Source: PCC-6802 sp943367755
GTDB taxonomy: Bacteria > Cyanobacteriota > Cyanobacteriia > Pseudanabaenales > Pseudanabaenaceae
Length of the DNA: 64,000 nucleotides
Assembly (NCBI GenBank): GCA_943367755.1
Contig: CALRKB020000005.1
Location: 1 to 64,000 of the forward strand
Direction of reading: 5' to 3'
Under the pieces are notes generated by a model that did not search any database, had not been told where the DNA came from, and worked only from the letters and a program-made list of their open reading frames with translations. Position 1 is the first letter of the stretch; each line of letters begins with the position of its first letter. Of the stretch, positions 34,401-42,311 are shown piece after piece. Position numbers and translations under genes: made by a program.

Positions 34401-34952
34401 AAGGAGGATCGAGCAAGGTGTCTCAATGCTGGCATGGATGATTATGTCAGCAAACCTATCCGCAAAGAAGATCTCGCCGCTAAGCTAAAATACTGGGAGA
34501 GAATTATCCTTGTAGGGGATGATGTTAATATCGCGGAAGATTTAAAGAATGTTTCAGATATTCCCCCAACAATCTCTCAAACCATATCTACTCCAGTAGA
34601 GTTGCCAGTGGATATAGGAATCGATTGGAAATATCTCAATCAGGTAACTGGCGAGAACGAAGAATTTAAGAACGAACTGCTAAAAGCTTTTGTGGAAACC
34701 ATGCCCCCTCATCTGGAGTTATTAAAACAAGCGATTGCCACAGCTAACTATAGTGAAATCGAACAAAAAGCACATTTGATTAAAGGCTCTAGCGCTAGTA
34801 TGGGGATTAGATCGGCTGAGCTACCTGCATCCCAACTTGAGCAGCAGGGCCGCTGGCAACAGTTAGATAATGCCGAACAGCTATTTTCAGACCTAGAAGC
34901 AGCATTATGCAAGATTCAGGCGATCGTGCAGGCAGATGGGAACTCCGTATAG
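31455..34952 (+). CDS. Hybrid histidine kinase with PAS and DXCF cyanobacteriochrome GAF, paralogue of the 25913 gene
   Basis: 1165 residues. PAS (~20-135), coiled coil (~140-185), PAS (~190-295), bilin-type GAF (~305-475), HisKA/HATPase with His506 ('MSHEIRTPMN'), two receivers, and Hpt with His1107. The GAF again has the chromophore Cys402-His403 ('LSPCHKNLL') and the DXCF motif Asp372-Thr-Cys374-Phe. It lacks the N-terminal GAF and membrane sensor of its neighbour, so it should be cytosolic. From the GAF to the end it is closely similar to the other kinase, with stretches nearly identical at base level. Predicted light sensor feeding a phosphorelay. Confidence 0.93.
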   Translation: MDKSNSNILVEQLRVTLSKMEVALGAVADAIVWTDETARVQWCNKSFTTLVKRSRLEVLGKDLSQLIYLEGKNQPGDLAHQLLDSPTCDRDLVEIYKYQQDDRQQILEISYSCFQVTADKRSIVMVIRDITEKQKHAAELQKHQDYLEQQVANRTAELTTANQLLQHEIEERKRIEASLRNSEARLRLLVSSIPIILFAFDLQGIFTLSEGKGLSLLGLQAGQMVGKSAFEVYKDRPDIVAKIRRALAGETFTVNLAMADFTFECYFSYILDRQGKIIGAIGLANDITDRKQAEEELRLQNWRSVLFAAISSRIRQSLDIPEILNTTVHEVRNFLQADRVLIYQFDLNWDGSVVVESVSSQWTSSLGVIIKDTCFHEGCWQDYQHGKKMAIDDVEAIQLSPCHKNLLDRFQVKANLVVPILESDLLWGLLIVHQCSAPRHWRSFEIDFLSQFANQVGIALYQARLLEQETQRRQQLAQQNIELEQARRESETATKMKSAFLATMSHEIRTPMNAVLGMTGLLMDTDLNYEQQDFAETIRVSGENLLTLINEILDFSKLEAGEMELEILDFNLATYIEEITDLFANTAQSKGLELASLIYKDVPLLVKGDIGRLRQVIVNLVSNAIKFTASGEVVIRASLQAETTDTATIEFSVTDSGIGISPDVQQKLFQPFTQVDASTTRKYGGTGLGLAICLQIVELMGGSIGIESKEGQGSKFWFTVMLGKQLIEAPSVSDDETIIEVRLEGRKVLVVDDSNTNCKILIYQLSSWQMQVDAVNHASEALAHLYKAVELRRPYDIAILDMQMPDVDGEMLGEQIKTDDKLRHTKLVMMSSLNNRRSFKRMQELGFSAYLMKPVKQSRLMDCLKEVLSSKGEHLVTDRQRQTPLRPLHLPKSASKLKILLAEDSLINQKVAINQLKNLGYEVDVAANGKEVLEAIARIRYDLILMDCQMPELDGYTTTRRIRQLDNPNCDIAIVAMTANALKEDRARCLNAGMDDYVSKPIRKEDLAAKLKYWERIILVGDDVNIAEDLKNVSDIPPTISQTISTPVELPVDIGIDWKYLNQVTGENEEFKNELLKAFVETMPPHLELLKQAIATANYSEIEQKAHLIKGSSASMGIRSAELPASQLEQQGRWQQLDNAEQLFSDLEAALCKIQAIVQADGNSV

Positions 34953-35003
34953 CACAACAAACAATTTCACAATACCAGTAGGCACCTGCGGGGGGAGGGA
35001 CGC

Positions 35004-35426
35004 TTAGGCAACCGGAGAAAATTTCTTCACCAGAAACAAACAATTGCGATCGCCATTGCGCGTATAACGAATGCCATCTGCTATTTGTTTTAGCAGGTAT
35101 AACCCTCTTCCGCCCGTAGCTGTTTCATCTACTTCACTGGGGAGGATCGAGACTTTATATTCAAGATCGAACTGAGGGCCGTAATCCAAAATTCTTATCT
35201 CTAAATAATCTGAGAACAAAGCTGCTTCTAGCACAATGGGAGTTTCTAGAGGAAGGTCTTTATGAGCGTGACGCACAACATTGGTAAACGCTTCAGCTAG
35301 AGCTGTCTGACACTTCAGCCAATCTATTTTTGGGATTGAGTCTTGATACAGCTGATTAAACCAAGCTAAGACCTCGACAAGCTCGTTAAGATCGGTTTTA
35401 ACTTGAAGTTGGATTGTTTTAGTCAC
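35004..35426 (-). CDS. RsbW-like anti-sigma/switch kinase (HATPase_c_2)
   Basis: 140 residues from GTG 35426. GHKL ATPase with N box 'ALAEAFTNVVRHAHK', G1 'DYGPQFD' and G2 'ATGGRGLYLLKQIADG'. Such proteins bind a target and phosphorylate a STAS partner on Ser/Thr in partner-switching systems. The REC-PP2C phosphatase is divergent from it and the STAS gene lies 1.5 kb away, which completes the triad. It converges on the second hybrid kinase. Confidence 0.87.
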   Translation of the reverse strand: MTKTIQLQVKTDLNELVEVLAWFNQLYQDSIPKIDWLKCQTALAEAFTNVVRHAHKDLPLETPIVLEAALFSDYLEIRILDYGPQFDLEYKVSILPSEVDETATGGRGLYLLKQIADGIRYTRNGDRNCLFLVKKFSPVA

Positions 35427-35687
35427 AGGTAAGCGCTCAGGACTGTTAAGTTAAGTTTGCTAAATGACAGATTATATTTAATGCTAGTGTTTAGCAATTA
35501 TATTAATATTATTTATTTTAGCGAATAGCTATTTGTCAGAAACATAATAACTTGTTATCAGTATCAATCGCTTGCAGCATTTGATTATTTTTAGTTAAAG
35601 TTAAAGCATGTTTGAAAAGTCAACGATCTAATCCTGAACTAAAGCATGCTACTCGAACTAACTTGACAGGGACAAAAACTTCATCCT

Positions 35688-36854
35688 ATGTTTCAAATTT
35701 TAATAATTGATGATGACCTGATCGTACAGATGGTTCTGAAGAAAACCCTTTTAGATCAAGGTTATGAGGTGATTGTAGCTAAAAGCGGGGAAGATGGTTT
35801 AGCGCAAGCGCGTAAGCACTATCCTGCCCTGATTATTTGCGATTGGATGATGCCGGGAATGGATGGTTTGGAGGTATGCCGCCAGGTCAAACAGGATCGG
35901 AGTTTGTCAACAACTTTCTTTATTCTCTTAACTTCACGTGGAGAGCTAGAGGATCGCGTGCGAGGCTTGGATAATGGCGCAGATGACTTTCTTGCTAAAC
36001 CAATTGAAGTTACCGAACTTACGGCGAGAGTGAGAGCAGGACTACGCCTGTACCAGTTAAACCAGGATCTGCAAGCACAAAAGCAATTGTTACAGGAGCA
36101 AAAGCAATTACTAGAGTCAGAACTATCTGAGGCCGCAGAATACGTGCGATCGCTCCTACCTAAACCCTTAAATTCAACCATCCAAATTGATGCTGAGTTT
36201 ATTCCTTCTAGTCAGTTAGGAGGAGATTGTTTTGACTATTATTGGCTAGATGCAGATCGTTTGGTTGTATATCTATTAGACATATCAGGGCATGGGGTAG
36301 GTGCGGCATTGTTGTCGATCTCAGTCTTGAATTTACTGCGATCGCAATCTCTGAGTGAAGTCGATCTTTCCGACCCCAGATCGGTAATGGCAGAACTCAA
36401 TCGTAAGTTTCAGATGAACCAGCATGGTGGCAAGTATTTCACCATGTGGTATGGAGTATACAATAAAGCTAAGCAACGCCTTATCTACGCTAGTGCAGGC
36501 CATCCTCCAGCATTATTGATATCGCAAGAAGACAGCACTGGCAACGCGCGAGTCCAGAAATTAGAGTCCCTCAGCATGCCCGTTGGCTTCTTCCCAGATG
36601 CCAGTTTTACCAATGACGAATGCTGTGTTGAGCCGGGTAGTCGGTTATATGTTTTTAGTGATGGCGTTTATGAAATTAAGCAGGATAACAGTAAGCGATG
36701 GGGACTCGATCAGTTCATCGAGTTGCTAACAACGCCAGGATCGAATGGCAAAGATGCGAAGGACATCAAACAAGTGGTGAACTATATCCAACAAGTGAAT
36801 GGAAGTTCGCATTTTGATGACGATGTATCTCTATTACAGGTGAATTTCAATTAA
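35688..36854 (+). CDS. Response regulator with PP2C (RsbU/SpoIIE-type) phosphatase output
   Basis: 388 residues: receiver (~1-120) with 'IIDDD', Asp52 in 'CDWMMPGMDG' and Lys in 'FLAKPIEV'; a glutamine-rich coiled coil (~125-155, 'QKQLLQEQKQLLESEL'); PP2C/SpoIIE domain (~165-388) with metal-site 'GGDCFDYYW', 'LLDISGHGVGAAL', 'SAGHPPALL' and 'FSDGVYE'. Phosphorylation of the receiver should control dephosphorylation of a STAS antagonist, most likely the product of the adjacent 36910-37236 gene. The phosphodonor could be either hybrid kinase upstream. AT-rich promoter DNA (35427-35687) is shared with the divergent RsbW-like gene. Confidence 0.92.
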   Translation: MFQILIIDDDLIVQMVLKKTLLDQGYEVIVAKSGEDGLAQARKHYPALIICDWMMPGMDGLEVCRQVKQDRSLSTTFFILLTSRGELEDRVRGLDNGADDFLAKPIEVTELTARVRAGLRLYQLNQDLQAQKQLLQEQKQLLESELSEAAEYVRSLLPKPLNSTIQIDAEFIPSSQLGGDCFDYYWLDADRLVVYLLDISGHGVGAALLSISVLNLLRSQSLSEVDLSDPRSVMAELNRKFQMNQHGGKYFTMWYGVYNKAKQRLIYASAGHPPALLISQEDSTGNARVQKLESLSMPVGFFPDASFTNDECCVEPGSRLYVFSDGVYEIKQDNSKRWGLDQFIELLTTPGSNGKDAKDIKQVVNYIQQVNGSSHFDDDVSLLQVNFN

Positions 36855-36909
36855 TCGTAACTGGTCTGGGCTTATATAAATACCCTATACACCATACAGT
36901 AATTTCAGA

Positions 36910-37236
36910 TTAAGTATTGGCAGCGATCGCTGCATCAAATGCCGCACGATTTTCGAAAATTTCAAACACTTGTAGCATTTTTGTTAAATCTAGAAGCATT
37001 GTTAACTGGTCATTCAGCGAACAGAGGCAAAGTTTGCGTCCAGCAACTCGCACTTTTTGTAGCGTTGCTACCATTGCTCCCAAACCAGAACTATCCATAA
37101 ATGTGATGTTCTTAAAATCAATTAGCACGATATCTACACCTGCTAGAATCAGATCCGCAACATCGTTACGTAATTTGTTCCCGGCAACGCTATCGAGGAT
37201 GCCAGATAGCTCTAAAACTTCTATTTTGCTGCTCAT
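36910..37236 (-). CDS. STAS-domain anti-sigma-factor antagonist
   Basis: 108 residues with a strong SD (AAGGAG, 6 bases before ATG). STAS fold with the phosphorylatable Ser in 'FKNITFMDSSGLGAMV' and a closing helix 'VFEIFENRAAF'. In partner switching the unphosphorylated form binds the RsbW-like kinase and releases its target. It converges on the REC-PP2C phosphatase gene (55 bp apart). The final target, sigma factor or other, is not in the window. Confidence 0.9.
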   Translation of the reverse strand: MSSKIEVLELSGILDSVAGNKLRNDVADLILAGVDIVLIDFKNITFMDSSGLGAMVATLQKVRVAGRKLCLCSLNDQLTMLLDLTKMLQVFEIFENRAAFDAAIAANT

Positions 37237-37489
37237 ACTAAACTCCTTCAGTTGTTTTTGATTATATCAATTACGAACTCACTTGACCTAAACATCTTTG
37301 AGACTTCCTTCGATCGACTTGCTATACCACCTTGCTCGTCAGGCTATCAAACTGCTGCTCGAATCACGACCGAGCGCAGGAGAATGTTATAGATGACCAA
37401 GCCACTATTTAGTAAGTATACCCACGCATCGTCTAAAGTACACTTCGCAAGCTATTTGCGATCGCTATACCGACAAAGCCATATCGCGC

Positions 37490-38221
37490 TCAGCCATTCC
37501 ACAGACTGCCATCGGGCATCCTTGCCCCCCAGAGGTCGGCATATTTGAGATCCGCACCGTACAGGTTGGCGTCGTACAGATTTGCCCCCCGCAGGTTGGT
37601 TCTGCGCAAATTCGCCCATCGCAGATCTGCACCCCACAGATCTGCCTCATACAGATTTGCCCCCCGCAAGTTAGACCCGGTTAAATGCGCGAACATTAGT
37701 TTTGCTTGCCTCAAATCGGCATTGCTCAAGTCAGAATTAATAACTTCGGCTTCGTGCAGGTTCGCATTGCTCATTTGCGCATTACCCAACTCAGCACCTA
37801 ACAACTCCGCTCTCCACAAGTCAGATCGACAGAGATTCGCACCATGGAGATCGGCATCTCTCAATCTAGCTTTTTTGAGATCGGTGCCGATCAGATTAGT
37901 ATTGTAGAGATTGGCACTTGTGAGATTACTGCAACTGAGATCGGCTCCGATCAGATTTGCTTCGCTCAGATCGATTTCGCTTAAGTCCGCCATTCTGAGA
38001 TTAGTTCCTCTCAGCTCCGCTTTAATCAGTATCGCTCTAGTGAGGTTAACTTCCTGAAGATCGGCATTACTGAGATTGACATAGCTGAAATCCATATCTC
38101 GCAGATCCGCACCCATCAGATCGGCGTTGGCAAGATCGGGATGAACCTGGGGATTGTGTCTGCGCCATTCCATCCATTTTATCATGCCTAGCTTAAGTAC
38201 GGCGAGGTGCTCTGTAGACAT
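37490..38221 (-). CDS. Pentapeptide-repeat protein
   Basis: 243 residues. After ~30 residues ('LKLGMIKWMEWRRHNPQ') the rest is about 40 A(D/N)LxX pentapeptides ('ANLIGADLSCSNLTSANLYN'), which fold as a right-handed quadrilateral beta helix. No signal peptide, so cytosolic. Cyanobacteria carry many such proteins of mostly unknown role. Several long frames on other strands here are artefacts of the repeat. The 250 bp between it and the STAS gene show nothing. Confidence 0.88.
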   Translation of the reverse strand: MSTEHLAVLKLGMIKWMEWRRHNPQVHPDLANADLMGADLRDMDFSYVNLSNADLQEVNLTRAILIKAELRGTNLRMADLSEIDLSEANLIGADLSCSNLTSANLYNTNLIGTDLKKARLRDADLHGANLCRSDLWRAELLGAELGNAQMSNANLHEAEVINSDLSNADLRQAKLMFAHLTGSNLRGANLYEADLWGADLRWANLRRTNLRGANLYDANLYGADLKYADLWGARMPDGSLWNG

Positions 38222-38282
38222 AATTCATCCATATATTTACAAAATATTTACAAACTTTCTCAGAATTCCCTGTTCCTTGTTG

Positions 38283-38924
38283 TTACTCATTTCGGCCCGG
38301 CATGCCTTCTTCGCGCCCAGGAGAAATCTCGATTGCAGTGAGGGCAGCCTCTGCTCCAGCAAGGATATCCTGTTCTGCACCGCCTAGATACAAGCGACCA
38401 AAACTACCAACAGCATTAATCTCCAGGATATTGATCAAGGATGCCTTTTCTGCCTCATTAGCGGCTAGTGCTGCATAGGCGGCGGGTTGCACTTCCAAAA
38501 CATATAGGGTTTGACCTGCCAAAATCATTTGCCCTCGCCTGGTACGGTTAATCATTTGGGTTTGGTGGGCATCGATGTTACGAATAATTTGACTAGAGAC
38601 CACCTTGGGCTTAATACAATCATGTTCCCGCGCGCCGATCGCTTCCAAAATGGCTCTGCCAGCAGCCCGCGTTTCTCCTTGGCGGCTGGAATGAACTTCC
38701 AGGAGGCCATATAGTCGCTCTACTACCTGGACGCCAGGGCGCACAGATGCAGATTTTAGGGCCACATCGGTAATGCGGTTGATTTCAATCCCAGGCGATA
38801 TTTCAATCCACAAAGAGGTATCTCCTGGCAAAGGTAAAAAGCCAAGCGCTACAGTGCCCATATAGGCAGCGTGTTGTGGTTGCAGGTTATCGAGATATAC
38901 ATAGCTGCGCAGATCTATACCCAA
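38283..38924 (-). CDS. ccmP: Carboxysome shell protein CcmP (tandem BMC domain)
   Basis: 213 residues, the length of CcmP. Two BMC domains: 'LGFLPLPGDTSLWIEISPG' to 'ERLYGLLEVHSS' and 'VVSSQIIRNIDAHQ' to 'AVGSFGRLYLGGAEQDI'. Glu69-Arg70 ('VVERLY') fall where the gate residues of the characterised CcmP are reported. It forms stacked trimers with a large gated pore in the beta-carboxysome shell, thought to pass RuBP or 3PGA. It is a satellite locus away from ccmKLMN, as usual. Confidence 0.95.
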   Translation of the reverse strand: MGIDLRSYVYLDNLQPQHAAYMGTVALGFLPLPGDTSLWIEISPGIEINRITDVALKSASVRPGVQVVERLYGLLEVHSSRQGETRAAGRAILEAIGAREHDCIKPKVVSSQIIRNIDAHQTQMINRTRRGQMILAGQTLYVLEVQPAAYAALAANEAEKASLINILEINAVGSFGRLYLGGAEQDILAGAEAALTAIEISPGREEGMPGRNE

Positions 38925-39249
38925 TGCTCAAATCTCCCTGTACAGGCATGTTTCCAGGTGGTGAGACTATATAAGCGAGTAAGATCAGTACATCGATCAT
39001 CATATTGACCTGTTATGAAGCGATCGTCGCACCTGCAAGTTTCTAAATTCAACCTTTATTCCCTATATAGTTCACTAGTGAGCCTCCAGATCGTAACATT
39101 GGATGACAAAAACACCCCACATTTTTACATGCAGGGTGCACCAACCTAAAAATAACTGTGGCTCTATCCTAATACGTTAAGTCAACCTGCGCCTCATCCT
39201 ATTGGGTCTTTTAATCAGATTCATAGGAGGAAAGCATTTCCATAGAGCC
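38925..39249. other. Intergenic region, ccmP promoter side and hsp20 3' side
   Basis: 325 bp without a credible gene on either strand. AT-rich parts near 38960-39080 probably include the ccmP promoter. No strong terminator hairpin was found behind hsp20. Confidence 0.3.
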
Positions 39250-39780
39250 CTAGGCAGCGATCGGATCGACTCGATCAGTACTAGTGTTTTCGATCGAGCC
39301 GTTAGTTTCTGGCTTAGCAGTTTCACCTAATTGGACTTTGATCGTTTTTTTGCTGCCTGCGGTTACCTTAGGTAGAGTTAGGGTCAAAATGCCATCATGG
39401 TAGTCAGCCTGGATCCGATCGTGTGCTACAGGTAAGGGCAATGAGAAAGCACGACGGAATTTACCATAATTGAACTCTGACCAGTAGTAGCGCCGATCTT
39501 CCGTGGGCTGTTGGAAAGGACGATCTCCACTTATTACAATTGATTCTTTAGTGGCCTCGATATCGAGTTGCTTGGCATCAACATCGGGAAGATAAACTCG
39601 CAGGATGAGATTATCGGGACGATCGATCAATTCAGCTCTTGGGAGCCAATCGCTTTTTGCACTTTTAACGGTGCGATCGAGGCTTCCAACCTCCTCAAAT
39701 ATGCGATCAAATTGACGGCTAAGTGTACCTAAGTCATGTAAGGGGTGTAGGCGAACCATCGTATTCCTCATGGACTTCAT
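39250..39780 (-). CDS. Small heat-shock protein Hsp20 (alpha-crystallin family)
   Basis: 176 residues, or 169 from ATG 39759 (MVRLHPLHDLG), which has an AGGA SD five bases upstream and matches family starts better. The alpha-crystallin domain spans ~45-145 with 'RVYLPDVDAKQLDIEA', 'YYWSEFNYGKFRRAFSLPLP' and the hallmark 'HDGILTLTLPK'. It is an ATP-independent holdase chaperone; in cyanobacteria a close relative (HspA) protects phycobilisomes and thylakoids. I see no CIRCE palindrome upstream (39781-39900), so control is probably by another system. C-terminal ~30 residues are acidic and disordered. Confidence 0.92.
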   Translation of the reverse strand: MKSMRNTMVRLHPLHDLGTLSRQFDRIFEEVGSLDRTVKSAKSDWLPRAELIDRPDNLILRVYLPDVDAKQLDIEATKESIVISGDRPFQQPTEDRRYYWSEFNYGKFRRAFSLPLPVAHDRIQADYHDGILTLTLPKVTAGSKKTIKVQLGETAKPETNGSIENTSTDRVDPIAA

Positions 39781-40017
39781 ACCTCTATAAAATCTTAGAT
39801 TTTGCGAATCAGTAATTTAGCTATTTTGTGTGTGTTGAGCGATATCAATTAATCGCATGAGGTAATTATGCAACAACTATTTTAAAAGCCAGGTATGGTG
39901 AACCGCCCTACGGAAGTGAGGCTTACCTTACAATTGGGGACAAATAATTCCTCCAAGGTGATAGGGTGTTTTGTGGCAAAGTTATATTGCCTGTAAACCG
40001 TTATTTTGAGTTTGCCG

Positions 40018-40872
40018 ATGTTGCCTCCTGCCATTACGATCGATCCGATTCTAGAAAGTTGGCTGCGCGAAGATATTGGGCGTGGCGATCGCACCACGAG
40101 CGGTATTTTCCCAGAACAGTCCCCCCCAGGTACAGCCGTGTGGATTGCTAAAGCTCCAGGTGTCGTAGCCGGTCTGCCGATCGCCGCCAGAGTATTTCAG
40201 CTCTTAGAGTCCAACACTAAGTTTCAGTGCTTAGTGCCAGAGGGAACCCATTGCGAAGTAGGAACTCAGATTGCGATCGCGCATGGTAGTCTGGCAACTT
40301 TATTAATGGCAGAGCGAGTAGCTTTGAATCTGGTGATGCGGTTATCTGGTATCAGCACGCTGACCAGGCAATACGTCAAAGCCTTAAGCGACTCCTCTAC
40401 TAAACTAGTGGATACGCGCAAAACTACCCCTGGATTGAGAATATTTGAGAAATACGCAACGCTCATGGGTGGAGCGCTCAATCACCGTCATGGTTTAGAT
40501 GATGCTGTAATGGTGAAAGATAACCATATTGTGGCAGCAGGGAATATTACTGCTGCCATCGAGAGCATCCGCTTGCGGATACCATTTACAACATTAATAG
40601 AAGTGGAAACGGAAACTCTCAATCAGGTTAAAGAAGCGACTTCATTACATGTTGATGTGATTATGCTCGATAATATGCCGATGACAGTCATGAGAGAAGC
40701 GATCGCGTTTATTCGCAGCAACAGTCCCCATACAAAAATCGAAGCTTCCGGCAATATCACGCTCGATACAATTAAGGATATTGCTTTTCTGGGGATGGAC
40801 TATATTTCCACTAGCGCCATGGTAACGCGATCGCCCTGGTTAGATATTAGTATGGATATACTTAACAGCTAA
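40018..40872 (+). CDS. nadC: Nicotinate-nucleotide pyrophosphorylase (quinolinate phosphoribosyltransferase)
   Basis: 284 residues from ATG 40018; an in-frame TTG at 40006 is possible. It converts quinolinate and PRPP to nicotinate mononucleotide in de novo NAD synthesis. Seen: 'LREDIGRGDRTT', 'LNLVMRLSGISTLT', 'LVDTRKTTPGLRIFEKYA' (PRPP/quinolinate site), 'GGALNHRHGLDDAVMVKDNH', and 'EASGNITLDTI'. It stands alone; no TAGTGT-N7-ACACTA palindrome like those near the NrtR gene lies upstream. Confidence 0.95.
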   Translation: MLPPAITIDPILESWLREDIGRGDRTTSGIFPEQSPPGTAVWIAKAPGVVAGLPIAARVFQLLESNTKFQCLVPEGTHCEVGTQIAIAHGSLATLLMAERVALNLVMRLSGISTLTRQYVKALSDSSTKLVDTRKTTPGLRIFEKYATLMGGALNHRHGLDDAVMVKDNHIVAAGNITAAIESIRLRIPFTTLIEVETETLNQVKEATSLHVDVIMLDNMPMTVMREAIAFIRSNSPHTKIEASGNITLDTIKDIAFLGMDYISTSAMVTRSPWLDISMDILNS

Positions 40873-41062
40873 GCAGGCTATCCAGCGCAGTTGCAAGTAG
40901 ATTTAGGCAACGTTACACTTACCGCACTTACCAAATTTACCAAACTTACCGACAAACCAGATTGTGAGAAAGATCCTATTTTGCCTGCGATCGCGATCAC
41001 TAACAGTAAAAAGAATGGCTTCCATAATAAGGGAGTGTTGATTCTATACCAAAGGATTTGTT

Positions 41063-41509
41063 ATGAACAAGCTCGTACAAAAGATTGCGCTCGCTAGCCT
41101 GGTTTCTGGCTCCGTCTTACTTCCCTTTACTGCTAACGCCGCCCACGCTCGTCCTGTCGATTCTAATACCTATGACAGAACAGAATATCACTCCGTTAGC
41201 CATCTACCCAGCTACATCCGTACCTCTGAGTATTGCGAAAGCCGAAGAGCTAGCTTCTCAGGTGCTTGGACACGTCGTGGCAGCAGCCCCATCTACGATG
41301 TTGTATGGACTGATGAACACGGTGAGAAAGTGTACGGCGTTGGTGATGTGGTAGAGAACTATGATGGTAAGCTCCTATTGCGCTATCAGGCTGGACATGA
41401 CAAAGGTTATTATCAAGTCCGTTATGAAAACAATGAAACATATAGCGGTACCTGGAAGTCTGATAATGGCCGTTATTACGGTAGCGTAACTGGTTACATA
41501 CAGTTATAA
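41063..41509 (+). CDS. Secreted protein of unknown function, copy 1 of a tandem pair
   Basis: 148 residues. Signal peptide 'MNKLVQKIALASLVSGSVLL', cleavage probably after the Ala-rich 'NAAHA'. The mature domain has 'YIRTSEYCESRRASFSGAWT', 'VWTDEHGEKVYGVGDVVE' and 'YYQVRYENNETYSGTWKSDN', beta-rich and Tyr/Gly-rich, with a single Cys. The family is not known to me. It is ~80% identical by eye to the gene 707 bp downstream, and the 5' leader (GCGATCGCGATCACTAACAG and ATACCAAAGGATTTGTT before the ATG) is also shared, so the unit was duplicated with its leader. Confidence 0.8.
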   Translation: MNKLVQKIALASLVSGSVLLPFTANAAHARPVDSNTYDRTEYHSVSHLPSYIRTSEYCESRRASFSGAWTRRGSSPIYDVVWTDEHGEKVYGVGDVVENYDGKLLLRYQAGHDKGYYQVRYENNETYSGTWKSDNGRYYGSVTGYIQL

Positions 41510-41769
41510 GTCACTTAGGAGAGTTCGATCGCTCCTCAAAAGACTAGGTAAGCGATTGGCACCACGTAAGCTAAGGCTACAGCTACAAACAATTACCTGT
41601 GATTTATGAATGGTTAGCATGGTAGAAGTTGGTATTGGCTAATTAGTTGGCATACCCATAAATTAGCCAATGACAAAGATCTCACTTTAGCTGCGATCGC
41701 GATCACTAACAGTTAGAAAAACAACAAGCATAATTAATTTAGTGTCGATTTAATACCAAAGGATTTGTT

Positions 41770-42219
41770 ATGAACAAGCTCGTGCAAAAGATTGCCCTCA
41801 CTGCCCTGGTTTCGGGTTCTTGCTTACTTCCCTTCACTGCTAGCTCTGTCCAAGCCCGACCGGTCGATTCTCCTTCCTATGACACCACAGTAGAGCACCA
41901 CGATGTTAGTCATCTACCCAGCTATATTCGCACTTCCGAGTACTGCGAGAGCCGAAGAGCTAGTTTCTCAGGTGCATGGACACGTCGTGGACATAGCCCA
42001 ATCTACGATGTTGTATGGACTGACGAGCACGGTGAGAAAGTTTATGGCGTTGTTGATGTAGTTGAAAACCATGATGGTAACCTCATATTTCACTATCGAG
42101 CCGGACGTGACAGCGGTTACTATCAAGTGCGCTATGACAACCATGAAACATATAACGGCACCTGGAAATCTGATAGCGGTCGTTATTACGGTAGCGTAAC
42201 TGGTTACATACAGTTGTAA
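41770..42219 (+). CDS. Secreted protein of unknown function, copy 2 of a tandem pair
   Basis: 149 residues. Same signal peptide start ('MNKLVQKIALTALVSGSCLL') and the same mature domain, with the central 'YIRTSEYCESRRASFSGAWT' unchanged. Differences concentrate just after the signal peptide (an extra His-rich 'TVEHHDVSH') and in charged surface positions, as expected of diverging paralogues under constraint. AAAGGA serves as SD. It is followed by two GC-rich hairpins before the convergent bioD. Confidence 0.8.
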   Translation: MNKLVQKIALTALVSGSCLLPFTASSVQARPVDSPSYDTTVEHHDVSHLPSYIRTSEYCESRRASFSGAWTRRGHSPIYDVVWTDEHGEKVYGVVDVVENHDGNLIFHYRAGRDSGYYQVRYDNHETYNGTWKSDSGRYYGSVTGYIQL

Positions 42220-42276
42220 TTCGGTCAGTTGTGGGGATAGCCCCAAGAACATAGCAGATATATTTTGCAACTACGA

Positions 42277-42304
42277 AGGGGGCTGACATACAGGTCAGCC
42301 CCCT
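42277..42304. repeat. GC-rich inverted repeat between convergent genes (terminator-like, dispersed family)
   Basis: AGGGGGCTGAC and GTCAGCCCCCT form a perfect 11-bp stem around the 6-nt loop ATACAG. It lies between the ends of the second secreted-protein gene and bioD and could stop transcription from both sides, though no T-run follows. It shares GAC/GTC inner ends and a 6-nt A-rich loop with repeats at 47451 and 62936. A smaller GGGGATAGCCCC hairpin lies at ~42232. Confidence 0.6.
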
Positions 42305-42311
42305 ATGCGAT

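Noticed and set aside
35485..35490. TAGTGT half-site upstream of the REC-PP2C gene, considered as another NrtR operator
   Set aside because: There is no matching ACACTA seven bases away; a single hexamer is expected by chance.
37452..37910. Long open frames on both strands across the pentapeptide-repeat gene
   Set aside because: They arise from the low-complexity 15-nt repeats; none has an RBS or a recognisable protein.
39781..39900. Search for a CIRCE element (TTAGCACTC-N9-GAGTGCTAA) before hsp20
   Set aside because: No such inverted repeat is present.
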